In this document: positions 1 to 10,800 of the stretch, one piece after another
How positions within the stretch are numbered: the first letter of the stretch is position 1
How the letters are laid out: each line of letters begins with the position of its first letter
Assembly: GCA_016297775.1 (NCBI GenBank)
Contig: JAEDGA010000015.1
Location: forward strand, 1 to 20,522
Reading direction: 5' to 3'
DNA length: 20,522 nucleotides
From: Candidatus Methanomethylophilaceae archaeon
Lineage (GTDB): Archaea; Thermoplasmatota; Thermoplasmata; Methanomassiliicoccales; Methanomethylophilaceae
Translations under genes and position numbers: made by a program
Notes under the pieces: generated by a model
What the model was told of the DNA's origin: nothing
The model's input: only the letters and a program-made list of their open reading frames with translations
Databases searched by the model: none

Positions 1-2710
<2,710 letters not shown>

Positions 2711-2747
2711 GGGGTGTGGTCTAGCAGTTAAACAGGTTGCATATGGT

Positions 2748-2810
2748 TGTGTGTTTCTCATCCGCACACACTCTTTGTTTTCTACAATTTTTCTCATTGT
2801 TCTTGTTGTT
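2748..2810 (+). terminator. Probable terminator downstream of 23S rRNA
   Basis: TGTGTG (2748-2753) can pair with CACACA (2765-2770). A strongly T-rich stretch follows from 2771 to about 2810, the usual archaeal termination signal. Nothing resembling a 5S rRNA is visible between the 23S end and 2870, so the unit seems to end here. Confidence 0.5.
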
Positions 2811-2841
2811 AGGATTGATTTATGTATGTTCTGCAAAACGG

Positions 2842-2849
2842 CTATATAG
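2842..2849 (+). promoter_or_regulatory. TATA box of a leaderless promoter
   Basis: CTATATAG is centred about 25-26 nt before the ATG at 2871, so transcription should begin at or next to the start codon. The stretch just before the ATG has no Shine-Dalgarno sequence, which supports a leaderless mRNA. A purine-rich CAAAACGG just upstream could serve as the BRE. Confidence 0.6.
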
Positions 2850-2870
2850 GTCGATTAGGTAGCAGTTGCA

Positions 2871-3515
2871 ATGAGCATCGAGCAGATTCCCCCCGCATTG
2901 TTATTCGATTCCAATATGTTCCTTGTTATCGGTGAGGAGAAGGTCGCTCTGGTGGACACGGGGACCGGGTTCCAGGTTGCAGAGACACTGAAGAGTATCG
3001 TCTCTTTGATCGGTGACAGACCGGTCGATGTCGTTTTCATAACACATCGTCATTACGATCATGTAGGCGGACTGTCCGCCATCATCGACAGATATCATCC
3101 GACGGTCTATGCCGGAGAACTGGATGCAGAGCCGCTCAGATCCGGGGATTCCGACTCCACCTTGGGAGTCAAGTTCGGAGGATCCATCCCGAAGATGGAT
3201 GTGGTATCCGTGAGGGAGGGTGACGTATTCGATCTCGGAGGTCATGTCATGGAGATCATCGAGACTCCGGGTCACACGTCCGGAAGCATCTGCATCCTCG
3301 ACAGGGTGACGGGAGCACTCTTCTCCGGGGATACCGTGTTCGTGGATGGGGTCGGACGTACCGATCTGCCCACGGGTTCCATGGACGATCTCCGCTCCTC
3401 ATTCGTAAAATTAGGTAACGTTAAATTTGATGGTCTTTTCTCTGGTCATGGACCTGTTGTCAAGGCCGGCGGAAAGGCCTTCCTTGAAAAAGGAGCTAAA
3501 CAGATAGGGATATAA
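2871..3515 (+). CDS. Metallo-beta-lactamase-fold hydrolase (glyoxalase II-like)
   Basis: A 214-residue soluble cytoplasmic protein with the complete binuclear metal set of the superfamily. It has the H-x-H-x-D-H motif (H59, H61, D63, H64 in THRHYDHVGG), H135 in TPGHTSG, D154 in FSGDTVF and H193 in SGHGP. The length and motif order match stand-alone glyoxalase II-like or YcbL-like hydrolases. It lacks the beta-CASP and flavodiiron extensions of the RNase J/CPSF and FprA branches. The substrate cannot be read from sequence; a thioester or similar small molecule is the family default. The start is set by the leaderless promoter geometry. It heads a three-gene operon: the next gene begins 1 nt after its stop, and that neighbour and the third gene act in translation-related modification. 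Whether this enzyme shares that role is unknown. Confidence 0.85.
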   Translation: MSIEQIPPALLFDSNMFLVIGEEKVALVDTGTGFQVAETLKSIVSLIGDRPVDVVFITHRHYDHVGGLSAIIDRYHPTVYAGELDAEPLRSGDSDSTLGVKFGGSIPKMDVVSVREGDVFDLGGHVMEIIETPGHTSGSICILDRVTGALFSGDTVFVDGVGRTDLPTGSMDDLRSSFVKLGNVKFDGLFSGHGPVVKAGGKAFLEKGAKQIGI

Positions 3516-3516
3516 T

Positions 3517-4149
3517 ATGAAGGTACTGAAGTGCAATTCTAATTTGGACAGCGCATCTCTGGATGCCATCGAACAGGCTGCAGAGGACATCAGGGCAGGG
3601 AATCTGGTCGTATATCCCACCGACACCGTTTACGGTATCGGTGCCAATCCTTTCGACCAGGTCGCGGTTAAGAAGCTCTTCGTCGCCAAGAACCGTCCCT
3701 TCGATATGCCCCTTACGGTCGCCGTCGCAGACAAGGATATGGTCGAACAGATCGCTGTCATGACCAAGCCCGTGGAGAAGCTAATCGATGCCTTCCTTCC
3801 CGGACCTCTCACGATCATCACCAACAAGAATCCCAACGTCCCGGATATCGTCACCTCCATGTCCTTCAAGGTGGGTATCCGCATCCCTGAGGATCCCGTT
3901 GCGTTGGAGTTAATCAGGCGCACCGGCCCTATCATCGCCACATCCGCAAACCTCCACTCCCACCCTGACGCGGTCAGCGTAGAGCAGGCGGAGAAGGAGT
4001 TCGGCGACAAGGTGTCCACATATCTGGACAAGGGGGTATCCGGTACCGGACGTCCATCCACCATCGTATGGATCTGCGACAACAAGATCGAGATCATCAG
4101 ACAGGGTGACATCTCCAAGAAACAGATCGAGGATGCTCTCTATGCTTAA
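3517..4149 (+). CDS. Threonylcarbamoyl-AMP synthase, YrdC/Sua5 family
   Basis: A 210-residue YrdC-domain protein. The family makes L-threonylcarbamoyladenylate from threonine, bicarbonate and ATP, the first step of the t6A modification at position 37 of ANN-decoding tRNAs; the Kae1/KEOPS complex completes it. Visible family motifs are PTDTVYGIG (34-42), KNRPFDMPLT (58-67), FLPGPLTI (93-100), TSAN (142-145) and the RPSTIV stretch (179-184). The length covers only the catalytic domain, so the C-terminal Sua5 domain of longer archaeal and eukaryotic proteins is missing, as in bacterial YrdC/TsaC. It starts 1 nt after the hydrolase stop, with only a weak AGGGA ahead of the ATG, suggesting translational coupling. 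Its last codons overlap the next gene by 8 nt. A YciO-type paralogue with a different role is possible, but the motif set fits TsaC/Sua5. Confidence 0.88.
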   Translation: MKVLKCNSNLDSASLDAIEQAAEDIRAGNLVVYPTDTVYGIGANPFDQVAVKKLFVAKNRPFDMPLTVAVADKDMVEQIAVMTKPVEKLIDAFLPGPLTIITNKNPNVPDIVTSMSFKVGIRIPEDPVALELIRRTGPIIATSANLHSHPDAVSVEQAEKEFGDKVSTYLDKGVSGTGRPSTIVWICDNKIEIIRQGDISKKQIEDALYA

Positions 4150-5032
4150 TTCTGAACAGTTGGAGAAACTGCGTAAGGCAGGAAGGGTCTCCGCGGAGGC
4201 CAGGGATCTTGGATTGTCCATGGTCGCCAAGGGAGTGAAGTACTTCGACGTGGCCGAGGAGGTCGAGGGTTACATCAGGAAGAACGGATGCAAGCTCGCG
4301 TTCCCCTGCAACATCAGCGTCAACGATATCGCGGCACATTACACCCCGGGTGTGAATGACAAATCGATATTCGAGGTCGGGGATGTCGTGAAGGTGGACT
4401 GCGGAGCACAGCTGGACGGATACGTCGGAGACACCGCCGGTACCGTCGAGGTCAGCACCAACAGATTCTCATCCCTTATCGAAGCCTCCCGCAACGCCCG
4501 TGATTCCGTCATGGAGTTCATCGGCGAGGGGTGCGAGATCAACCAGATCGGTAAGGTGGTGGACATGACCATCCAGAGCTACGGTTTCAAGCCCATCAGG
4601 AACCTGACTGGACACCAGATCAAACCGTACAACCTGCACGCAGGTCTCTCGATCCCCAACTACGACGACGGTAACACAGACATGCTCGAGGCCGGTATGA
4701 TCATCGCCTGCGAACCTTTCGCCACCAACGGTGAGGGGTTGATCGATTCCGGACGTCCGGGTAACATATGTCGTATCGTAAGGGAGCGCCCTCCGGAGGA
4801 ACCCGCACTCCGCGAGTTCTATGATTACATCATGGAGGAGTTCTCGACGTTCCCGTTCTGTGCGAGGAGCTGCGACTGGCCCAAGGCCAACCTGCTGCTC
4901 AACAAGCTCGTACGTCAGGGTATAGCGTCCAGTTACGCCATCCTCATGGAGATCAAAGGCGGATGCGTATCGCAGTGGGAGCACACCGTTTACATCGGCG
5001 GTCCCCGCGGCGAGATCACGACCGTCCACTGA
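4142..5032 (+). CDS. map: Methionine aminopeptidase, type II (archaeal)
   Basis: A 296-residue enzyme that removes the initiator methionine from nascent proteins in the cytoplasm. The pita-bread metal ligands are all present: D86 and D97 (VDCGAQLDGYVGDTAG), H158 (GHQIKPYNLH), E191 (CEPFAT) and E280 (SQWEHTVYI). H66 (AAHYTPG) is the usual substrate-contacting histidine. The insertion between the last two ligands and the overall length are typical of archaeal type II enzymes. I chose the ATG at 4142 because a GAGG at 4129-4132 lies 9 nt before it; the in-frame ATG at 4133 sits too close to that motif. The start overlaps the preceding stop (ATGCTTAA), so the pair is probably translationally coupled. 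A G/C hairpin follows the stop. Confidence 0.95.
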   Translation: MLNSEQLEKLRKAGRVSAEARDLGLSMVAKGVKYFDVAEEVEGYIRKNGCKLAFPCNISVNDIAAHYTPGVNDKSIFEVGDVVKVDCGAQLDGYVGDTAGTVEVSTNRFSSLIEASRNARDSVMEFIGEGCEINQIGKVVDMTIQSYGFKPIRNLTGHQIKPYNLHAGLSIPNYDDGNTDMLEAGMIIACEPFATNGEGLIDSGRPGNICRIVRERPPEEPALREFYDYIMEEFSTFPFCARSCDWPKANLLLNKLVRQGIASSYAILMEIKGGCVSQWEHTVYIGGPRGEITTVH

Positions 5033-5041
5033 TCCCCCAAT

Positions 5042-5055
5042 CCCCCTTCCGGGGG
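5042..5055 (+). terminator. Hairpin after map, possible weak terminator
   Basis: CCCCC (5042-5046), loop TTCC, GGGGG (5051-5055), starting 9 nt after the map stop codon. The sequence after it is A/T-rich but has no T-run, so this may be a 3'-end stabilising hairpin or may separate the mRNA from the tRNA downstream. Confidence 0.4.
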
Positions 5056-5062
5056 AACAACA

Positions 5063-5069
5063 TTATTAA
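5063..5069 (+). promoter_or_regulatory. Possible TATA box for tRNA-Leu
   Basis: TTATTAA is centred about 28 nt before the mature tRNA 5' end at 5094, a suitable position for a tRNA promoter. The call rests on spacing and composition only. Confidence 0.35.
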
Positions 5070-5093
5070 TCACCCTTCCATATCACCCATTAG

Positions 5094-5178
5094 GCCGAAG
5101 TTGCCAAGCCTGGTCAAAGGCGACAGACTCAAGATCTGTTCCAGTAGTGGTTCACCGGTTCGAATCCGGTCTTCGGCA
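5094..5178 (+). tRNA. tRNA-Leu (anticodon CAA)
   Basis: The full cloverleaf can be drawn. The acceptor stem is GCCGAAG (5094-5100) with CTTCGGC (5171-5177) and discriminator A5178. The D-arm is GCC/GGC with a GG in the loop. The anticodon stem ACAGA/TCTGT encloses loop CTCAAGA, giving anticodon CAA at 5130-5132, which reads the Leu codon UUG. A long class II variable arm follows (CCA/TGG stem, about 5140-5153), as leucine and serine tRNAs have. The T-arm is ACCGG-TTCGAAT-CCGGT (5154-5170). There is no intron, and CCA is not encoded (ACT follows), so CCA must be added after transcription. Confidence 0.96.
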
Positions 5179-5238
5179 CTTTATATCCATACGTATCGGT
5201 GTACGTTCTTCGGGACGGTGTCGCCGCCCACTAAATAG

Positions 5239-5249
5239 TTTTAATAAGG
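5239..5249 (+). promoter_or_regulatory. TATA box of the ribosomal protein/RNAP operon
   Basis: TTTTAATAAGG in an A/T-rich patch. A start site about 25 nt downstream (near 5270) would give a leader of about 110 nt before the uS13 start at 5380. Confidence 0.5.
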
Positions 5250-5269
5250 ATGATGTGTTCCGACGATAC

Positions 5270-5379
5270 ACGTAAACTCAGGACCCGTCGAAAGACGTAA
5301 ACTGAGAGTGCCAACCTGACGGTTCGGCACTTGAGTGCTTCCTCCCCATGGGAGGGGAACATTTACGGAGGAATGAACA
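5270..5379 (+). promoter_or_regulatory. Structured 5' leader of the rps13 operon with possible Shine-Dalgarno switch
   Basis: The leader holds three elements. First, ACGTAAACT occurs twice (5270-5278 and 5295-5303), with CTCAG/CTGAG able to pair. Second, there is a strong hairpin at 5307-5331: AGTGCC plus AACC pair with GGTT plus GGCACT around a TGAC loop, with one bulged C. Third, CCTCCC (5341-5346) pairs locally with GGGAGG (5350-5355), but TTCCTCC (5339-5345) is also exactly complementary to the real Shine-Dalgarno region GGAGGAA (5367-5373). The two pairings exclude each other, which would allow control of translation start. The function is inferred. Confidence 0.45.
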
Positions 5380-5859
5380 ATGGCAAAGAAGGATATCCAG
5401 CCTAAGAAGACCGAAGATGAGGATTTCAACTTCATCGTTCGTATCGCCAACAGCGATATCGACGGTCAGAAGAGGACCGTCATCGGTCTTCAGAGCATCA
5501 AGGGTGTCGGAAAGAGGGTTGCCGAGATCGTCGCTAAGAGGGCCAACATCGACCCCGCAGTCAAGATCGGTTCCCTTTCCGATGAGAAGGTCGCAGAGCT
5601 CGAGCAGCTCGTCACCAAGTATGTGGAGTACGCACCCGAGTGGGCAATCAACAGGCAGAACGACTACGAGTCCGGAAGCGACATGCACCTCCTCGGAAAC
5701 GACCTCGACATCCTCCAGAAGGACGACATCAACAGAATGAAGATGATCCGCTGTTACCGCGGAATCAGGCACGAGACACACCACAAGGTCAGGGGTCAGA
5801 GGACCAGGTCCAACGGACGCCGCGGACTCACCATGGGTGTCAGCAAGAAGAAGGCATGA
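5380..5859 (+). CDS. rps13: Ribosomal protein uS13 (archaeal S13)
   Basis: A 159-residue small-subunit head protein that contacts the P-site tRNA and the central protuberance of the large subunit. Family marks include the helix-hairpin-helix segment LQSIKGVGKRVAEIVAKRA, the YRGIRHETHHKVRGQRT stretch (about 125-141) that binds 16S rRNA, and a lysine-rich tail. The length is normal for archaea and eukaryotes and longer than the bacterial form. The start is fixed by GGAGG at 5367-5371, 8 nt before the ATG. It is the first gene of the S13-S4-S11-RpoD cluster and follows a structured leader. The S13 and S4 genes are 10 nt apart, and the S4 Shine-Dalgarno overlaps the S13 stop. Confidence 0.97.
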   Translation: MAKKDIQPKKTEDEDFNFIVRIANSDIDGQKRTVIGLQSIKGVGKRVAEIVAKRANIDPAVKIGSLSDEKVAELEQLVTKYVEYAPEWAINRQNDYESGSDMHLLGNDLDILQKDDINRMKMIRCYRGIRHETHHKVRGQRTRSNGRRGLTMGVSKKKA

Positions 5860-5869
5860 GGTGTTTTGA

Positions 5870-6475
5870 ATGGGAGATCCAAAGTTTTCACGCAGGTCCT
5901 ATGACACCCCGTCACACCCCTGGCAGGGCGAGAGAATCAAGGCAGAGGTCGTGCTCGTCAAGAGCTACGGTCTCAAGAACAAGACCGAGGTCTGGAAGGC
6001 CCAGTCCGTCCTGAGGAACTACAGGAAGCAGGCAAGGGAGCTTCAGGCACTCCTCAGGGGAGGAGATGCACAGGCCAAGAAGGAGGCAGACGCGCTCCTC
6101 AACAAGTGCGGACGCATCGGAGTCCTTCCTCTCGAGGGAGCGACCCTCAACGACATCCTGACCCTCACCGAGAAGAACATCCTCGGACGCAGGCTTCAGA
6201 CCCTCGTATTCGAGAAGGGACTTGCCTCCACCATCGGACAGGCAAGGCAGATGATCGTCCACGGACACATCTTCATGAACGGCCACAAGGTCACCGTCCC
6301 CGGTTACATCGTCACCAGGAACGAGGAGGCCACCATCGAGTTCAACCCCGCATCCCCCTACACCGATGAGATGCACCCGATGAGGATCTCTGCAGAGCAG
6401 GCCGCCATGAACCAGGCAACCAGGGCCGCACAGGTCGCTGATGACAACGCCGACGACGGCGCTCAGGAGGAGTGA
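5870..6475 (+). CDS. rps4: Ribosomal protein uS4 (archaeal S4)
   Basis: A 201-residue primary 16S rRNA-binding protein of the small-subunit body. The N-terminal half has the archaeal SYDTPSHPWQGERI and YGLKNKTEVWKAQSVLRNYRK patterns. The S4 RNA-binding domain follows with LASTIGQARQMIVHGHIFMNG (about 122-142) and HKVTVPGYIV. The C-terminus is an acidic, low-complexity tail, common in archaeal S4. GAGGTG (5858-5863), which overlaps the uS13 stop codon, lies 6 nt before the ATG and fixes the start. The gene ends just ahead of uS11, and its last codons contain the next gene's Shine-Dalgarno. Confidence 0.97.
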   Translation: MGDPKFSRRSYDTPSHPWQGERIKAEVVLVKSYGLKNKTEVWKAQSVLRNYRKQARELQALLRGGDAQAKKEADALLNKCGRIGVLPLEGATLNDILTLTEKNILGRRLQTLVFEKGLASTIGQARQMIVHGHIFMNGHKVTVPGYIVTRNEEATIEFNPASPYTDEMHPMRISAEQAAMNQATRAAQVADDNADDGAQEE

Positions 6476-6477
6476 AT

Positions 6478-6867
6478 ATGGCAGCACCTAAGTGGGGAAT
6501 CGCTAACATCTACGCCAGTTACAACAACATCATGATCACTCTCACCGACATCACCGGTGCAGAGACCATCACCAAAGCGACCGGAGGAATGGTCGTCAAG
6601 CAGGCAAAGGACGAGTCTTCGCCCTACGCCGCTCAGAGGGCCGCAGAGCGTGTCGCCGATGTTGCAAAGGAGAAGGAGTTCGTCGGTATCCACGTCAGGG
6701 TCCGCGCACCCGGAGGAAACAGATCCACTTCCCCCGGACCCGGAGCCCAGGCAGCCATCCGTGCCCTCACCAGGGCAGGACTCAAGATCGGTCGCATCGA
6801 GGATGTGACTCCCGTACCTCACGACGGTACCAAGAAGAAGGGCGGACGCAGGGGACGCAGGGTCTGA
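6478..6867 (+). CDS. rps11: Ribosomal protein uS11 (archaeal S11)
   Basis: A 129-residue platform protein of the small subunit. Recognisable family segments are YASYNNIMITLTDITGAE, the ATGGM...KDESSPYAAQ region, HVRVRAPGGNRS and SPGPGAQAAIRAL, ending in the basic DGTKKKGGRRGRRV tail that reaches toward the mRNA exit. I chose the ATG at 6478 over an in-frame GTG at 6472. GGAGG (6466-6470) is 7 nt before the ATG, the GTG overlaps the S4 stop region, and the protein then begins with the expected MAAPKWG. It is the third gene of the operon. Confidence 0.97.
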   Translation: MAAPKWGIANIYASYNNIMITLTDITGAETITKATGGMVVKQAKDESSPYAAQRAAERVADVAKEKEFVGIHVRVRAPGGNRSTSPGPGAQAAIRALTRAGLKIGRIEDVTPVPHDGTKKKGGRRGRRV

Positions 6868-6879
6868 GGAGGTCTGACC

Positions 6880-7734
6880 ATGGACATAGAGATACTCGAG
6901 ATGGCAGAGAGGAAGTGCAAATTCATCCTCAAGAACTCCACGCCCTCCAAGGCTAACGCCCTCAGGAGGACCATGCTCTCCGATATCCCCAAGATGGCCA
7001 TCGACAAGGTGGAGTTCCACCTCGGTCCCATCGACGTGGACGGAAAGGAGTTCGAGAGTGTAACCCCTCTGTTTGACGAGATCATTGCCCACAGACTTGG
7101 TATGGTCCCCATACCCACAGACCTGGACCTCTTCGGATACCAGAAGGACTGCGCATGCGGCGGCGAAGGCTGTCCCAACTGCGAGATCATGTACCTTCTG
7201 AAGAAGAGCGGTCCCTGTACGGTGTACTCCGGAGACATGGAGCCTCTCGGTTCCCCCGACTTCAGGGTGAAGGATGAGAACATCCCCATCGTGGAGCTGG
7301 CGGACCGTCAGTCCGTGCTCATCTACGCTCATGCGGTCATGGGTACCGCAAGTACCCACGTCAAGTGGCAGGTCGCCAACGGTGTCGGTTACAAGTACCG
7401 CCCCAAGGTGACCCTGGAGCGCGACATCGATGACGAGGATGTCATCAAGGATGTGCTCAAGGGATGCCCCGGACACGTGTTCGAGGTCGTGGACGGCAAG
7501 ATCGACCCCGTACGTTCCGATGACTGCATCTTCTGTCACGCTTGCAAGGAGAACGGAAAGGGAGCCATCAGGGTCGAGTCCGATGACAGGAACTTCGTGT
7601 TCAAATTCGAGACCGACGGATCCCTGACCGCGCAGCAGGTGCTCGACAAGGCGACCGAGATCCTCGCCGACAACGCCAAGGCGTTCGCAGAGGAGCTTCG
7701 CGTCCAGAGCGCAGAGTTCGCCGAAAAGGCTTGA
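6880..7734 (+). CDS. rpoD: DNA-directed RNA polymerase subunit D (Rpo3)
   Basis: A 284-residue archaeal counterpart of eukaryotic Rpb3 and bacterial alpha, which pairs with subunit L as the assembly platform. The N-terminal alpha-like dimerisation region contains NALRRTMLSDIPKMAID (about 26-42). A C-x-C-x4-C-x2-C group (C91, C93, C98, C101) matches the Rpb3-type zinc loop. A second set, C196 in GCPGHVF plus C216, C219 and C222 in CIFCHAC, is the iron-sulfur domain found in many archaeal D subunits; with four cysteines it should hold a [4Fe-4S] or [3Fe-4S] cluster. The acidic C-terminal region returns to the dimerisation fold. GAGGAGG at 6866-6872 sets the start. The gene ends the operon and is followed by a clear terminator, so the L18e, L13, S9 and RpoN genes usually found next are not here. 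Confidence 0.96.
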   Translation: MDIEILEMAERKCKFILKNSTPSKANALRRTMLSDIPKMAIDKVEFHLGPIDVDGKEFESVTPLFDEIIAHRLGMVPIPTDLDLFGYQKDCACGGEGCPNCEIMYLLKKSGPCTVYSGDMEPLGSPDFRVKDENIPIVELADRQSVLIYAHAVMGTASTHVKWQVANGVGYKYRPKVTLERDIDDEDVIKDVLKGCPGHVFEVVDGKIDPVRSDDCIFCHACKENGKGAIRVESDDRNFVFKFETDGSLTAQQVLDKATEILADNAKAFAEELRVQSAEFAEKA

Positions 7735-7743
7735 AACGATTTC

Positions 7744-7775
7744 GGGGGTAACCCCCTATCTTTTATTATTTCATT
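7744..7775 (+). terminator. Terminator of the S13-S4-S11-RpoD operon
   Basis: GGGGGTAACCCCC (7744-7756) forms a tight G/C hairpin directly followed by the T-rich run TATCTTTTATTATTTCATT. It lies 10 nt after the rpoD stop codon. Confidence 0.75.
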
Positions 7776-7801
7776 AGATGGGATGTATTATGTTCCCGGA
7801 G

Positions 7802-7819
7802 GTCACCTCGAACGGTGAC
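7802..7819 (-). terminator. Hairpin downstream of the DP2 gene
   Basis: GTCACC (7802-7807) and GGTGAC (7814-7819) form a perfect 6-bp stem 46 nt beyond the DP2 stop on the minus strand. On that strand it is not followed by a T-run, so it may be a 3' UTR structure rather than a strict terminator. The rest of 7776-7864 shows no gene I can support. Confidence 0.35.
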
Positions 7820-7864
7820 GTTCCGCCAAACTCACATGATGACTCCCGCATCGTAGCGGATGGA

Positions 7865-10800
7865 TCAGAAGAAGTCGGACAGTGTGCACTTCTTGACCTT
7901 GTCGCTGTTGAACAGGGAATCCATACTGAGTTCCAGGATCATGATGCGCTCCCTGGTATACTGTGGGAGGTCGTACTTCTCGCAGATGTTCTTGGACACT
8001 TCGAGATACTTCCTGACACTCGCCTCGTGCACCGTGAGCGTGAGTTCGTTGTTGCACGTGGTGCACCTTCCGGTGAGGGGGATGCGTCTGTATTTGGTAC
8101 CGCATTTGACACAGCGTACACCCTGGGCGGAATAGCTTCTGAGGTTTCCGATCATGTCCGGCATGAAGTGCTTGTCGATGACCCTGATGGCCACATCCTT
8201 CTCGTCCACGGCACGGATCTTCTTACCAAGACTGAGCTGACCGTCCATCTTGTCCCTCATGGTCTCCAATGTCGTGTACGCGGAGTGTTTGGGACCTTCG
8301 TTGATGTCGTTGGTGTTGAGTGTGAATCCGAGTCCCTCGTACTGATATATGGTACCGATACGACCGGCGATGAGGTCCATGACCTTCTCCACGTCCTTGG
8401 CATCCTTTAGCTCCATGGCGGCCTCGTAGAACTCCTTGGGGTAGCGTCTGAGACAGTCCACGTTCTGGGCCTCCTTATCGATCTCGTTGGGATCCAGTCT
8501 GGTGGTCAGAACCAAAGGTGCATCCATGAGTCCTCCCCTCCTGTCCGGGAGGTATGCTCTGGAGAAGTTGATGAGACCATCCAGGAGTAGCATGAGACAG
8601 TCCTCGTCACCGTCGCAGTTCCTTCTCTTGGATGCGTGGAAGAACGGGTGCGCGTAGCATCCGCTCGCCTCGGTGTATCCGATTATACGGCACAGGATGC
8701 CTCCGGATGTGTGAGGTGCGAGACCGATGGTCAGATGGCCTATCAGGTCCTCCGGCTTCTCCACGTTGTAGAATCTGGGGAGGTTGTAGAACTTCTCCAG
8801 CAGATGGTCCATGAACTTTGCTATCTGTACCAGATATCTTCCGCATTCTATGTTGGGGATGACGTCCTGTACCTTCAGTTCGCACATCTGCTCTATGTCG
8901 GTGAGCGGATCGCCGTCCATATCATGTACGTATCCGAGCTGGTGTGCCTGTTCCACGCTCATACCTACCTCTCTCGGACGGAAGTGCGTGATGGGGATAT
9001 CGCTCATATCGAAACGGATGGTACCGTCCTTGTACACTCCAAGATCGTACAGTTGTCTGAGTATGGCCTTCTCGATGGGTTCGGGTACCTTGGCCTTGGA
9101 TGTCAGGGCTTCCAACACCTTGACCTCCGGAGGTCTGCGTACTCCCAGGAGTTTGACGGCCTCGTCCATCTCGCGGATGATATCGACGCTCATCTTGTCC
9201 CTGACGTCGCTCATCTTCTCCGGGTTGGTGTGTGAACCGCAGTTCCTGCACCAGGTACGGAACGTTACGCCTCCGCACTGAGGACAGGACCTTCTTCCCA
9301 TCACCGGCGAGATCAGTTTGTCCTTGTTGTCGTTGCTGGATACACGCTTCAGATCATCGATGGTGGCGATGATGTCCTTCTTGTTGTTCACCTCGTTGGT
9401 GACTGCGAATATACCGTGCTGTACTGGTGCACCCTTTCTGTCCTTGGCCTTCTCGGGCCTGCCCATCCTCATGCCTATGCGTGAGATGGCCCTTGCGCGT
9501 ACCTCTATACCCAGTGCTTTGGAGATAGCACCCAGGGAGTCTTCGCCGGAGAGTTCCGTGCTTGCTACGATCCTGTCTTCATCCGCGGACAGACCCAGAC
9601 ATTCGATCAACGGCAGGGTGTATCTTCCGTCGATGCGGAGCATCCCTCCGTTCACCTTGTGTATCGCACCCAGGGTCTCCAACGTCTTCTTCTGGGAACC
9701 GCAGGGTATCACCACCAATTTTCCTTTGAGGTGGAACCCTGTAGCTCTTTCGGAGAGTATATCGGAGCGCATCCTGTCTCTGATACCATCCGGCACGGAT
9801 GACCACGACAGTACCGATACCTCAGGCATGGATCCGGTATCGCCCACCGTTTCCTTGTCCTCGTCGTAATACAGGCCTAGGTCCTTCAGCAATCTGTTGC
9901 TGCTGTCCGTGTCCAGGCGTATGTTGCCGCTCACGTAGGTGAAACCGACACCGAGCTTCAGCAACATGGCGGCATCCTCGTTCAGGGGCATCGTGAGACA
10001 TCCGTCCTCCAGACGACCCTCGCTTGCTATGAATCCTCTCAGGGAGACGAGATCCCCGAGAGGGACATCGTTCCAGAACAGGTTGTAGTCGGGGTGCAGC
10101 GGGACGCCGTAGGTACGCGACATCTCCTTCGCCCTGTCGTATGTGGGGTGTTCCCAATCATCCGGGAGGATCTGTTTCACCCATCTCTTGTAACGGTACA
10201 GACCCAGGTTTTCCAACAGGGGATCGGCATCTTCGAATGCGATACCCAATTCGCCCTTGTCGGTCATGTACGGGACTTTCAGAGAGAAGAGTGTGCGCTC
10301 CGTGTACGAGGGGATGATCAGTCTCCCGTCGGACAGTGTCATGTCCTTTCCGGAGATGATGCGGTCGGCCCATTTGTCCTTGGCCTTGCCGGCCTTTCCC
10401 CATTTGAACACGGTGTCCGGTGGTTTGTCCTCATATCTCACCAGTCTCTCTTCCGTATCGTCGTATTTCAGTTTCAGATCGGAGAGCAATGTTACGGTGT
10501 TGTTGACGCTGAGACGCAGGGATCCCTCGATCTCCATGTATTCCATACCGATGATGTCCAGCTGTCTTCCGTACGACAGCGGGAACGATAGTGTCCCGTT
10601 GGAATAGATTATGTCCCTGCCGGTCGTTATCGATTCGGTCCATGCCTCCTTGACGGAAGGTCCTATCTTCGACCATCCCAGGAGATCGGTCGGGGGTTCG
10701 GACGATTCCGATACGTTCTCTCCGTCCATGGACAGACCCAGATCGGAAAGCAATCTCTTGGTGGTCTCTTCTTTGAGGGACACCTTGTTCTCGTTCTCGG

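Noticed and set aside
5250..5300. Upstream 16-codon reading frame in the rps13 leader
   Set aside because: Its ATG lies before the transcript start predicted from the TATA box, and it has no ribosome-binding motif.
7778..8410. Plus-strand frame of 210 codons opposite the DP2 3' end
   Set aside because: It is antisense to the conserved DP2 C-terminus, including a zinc motif, and its translation shows no family features.
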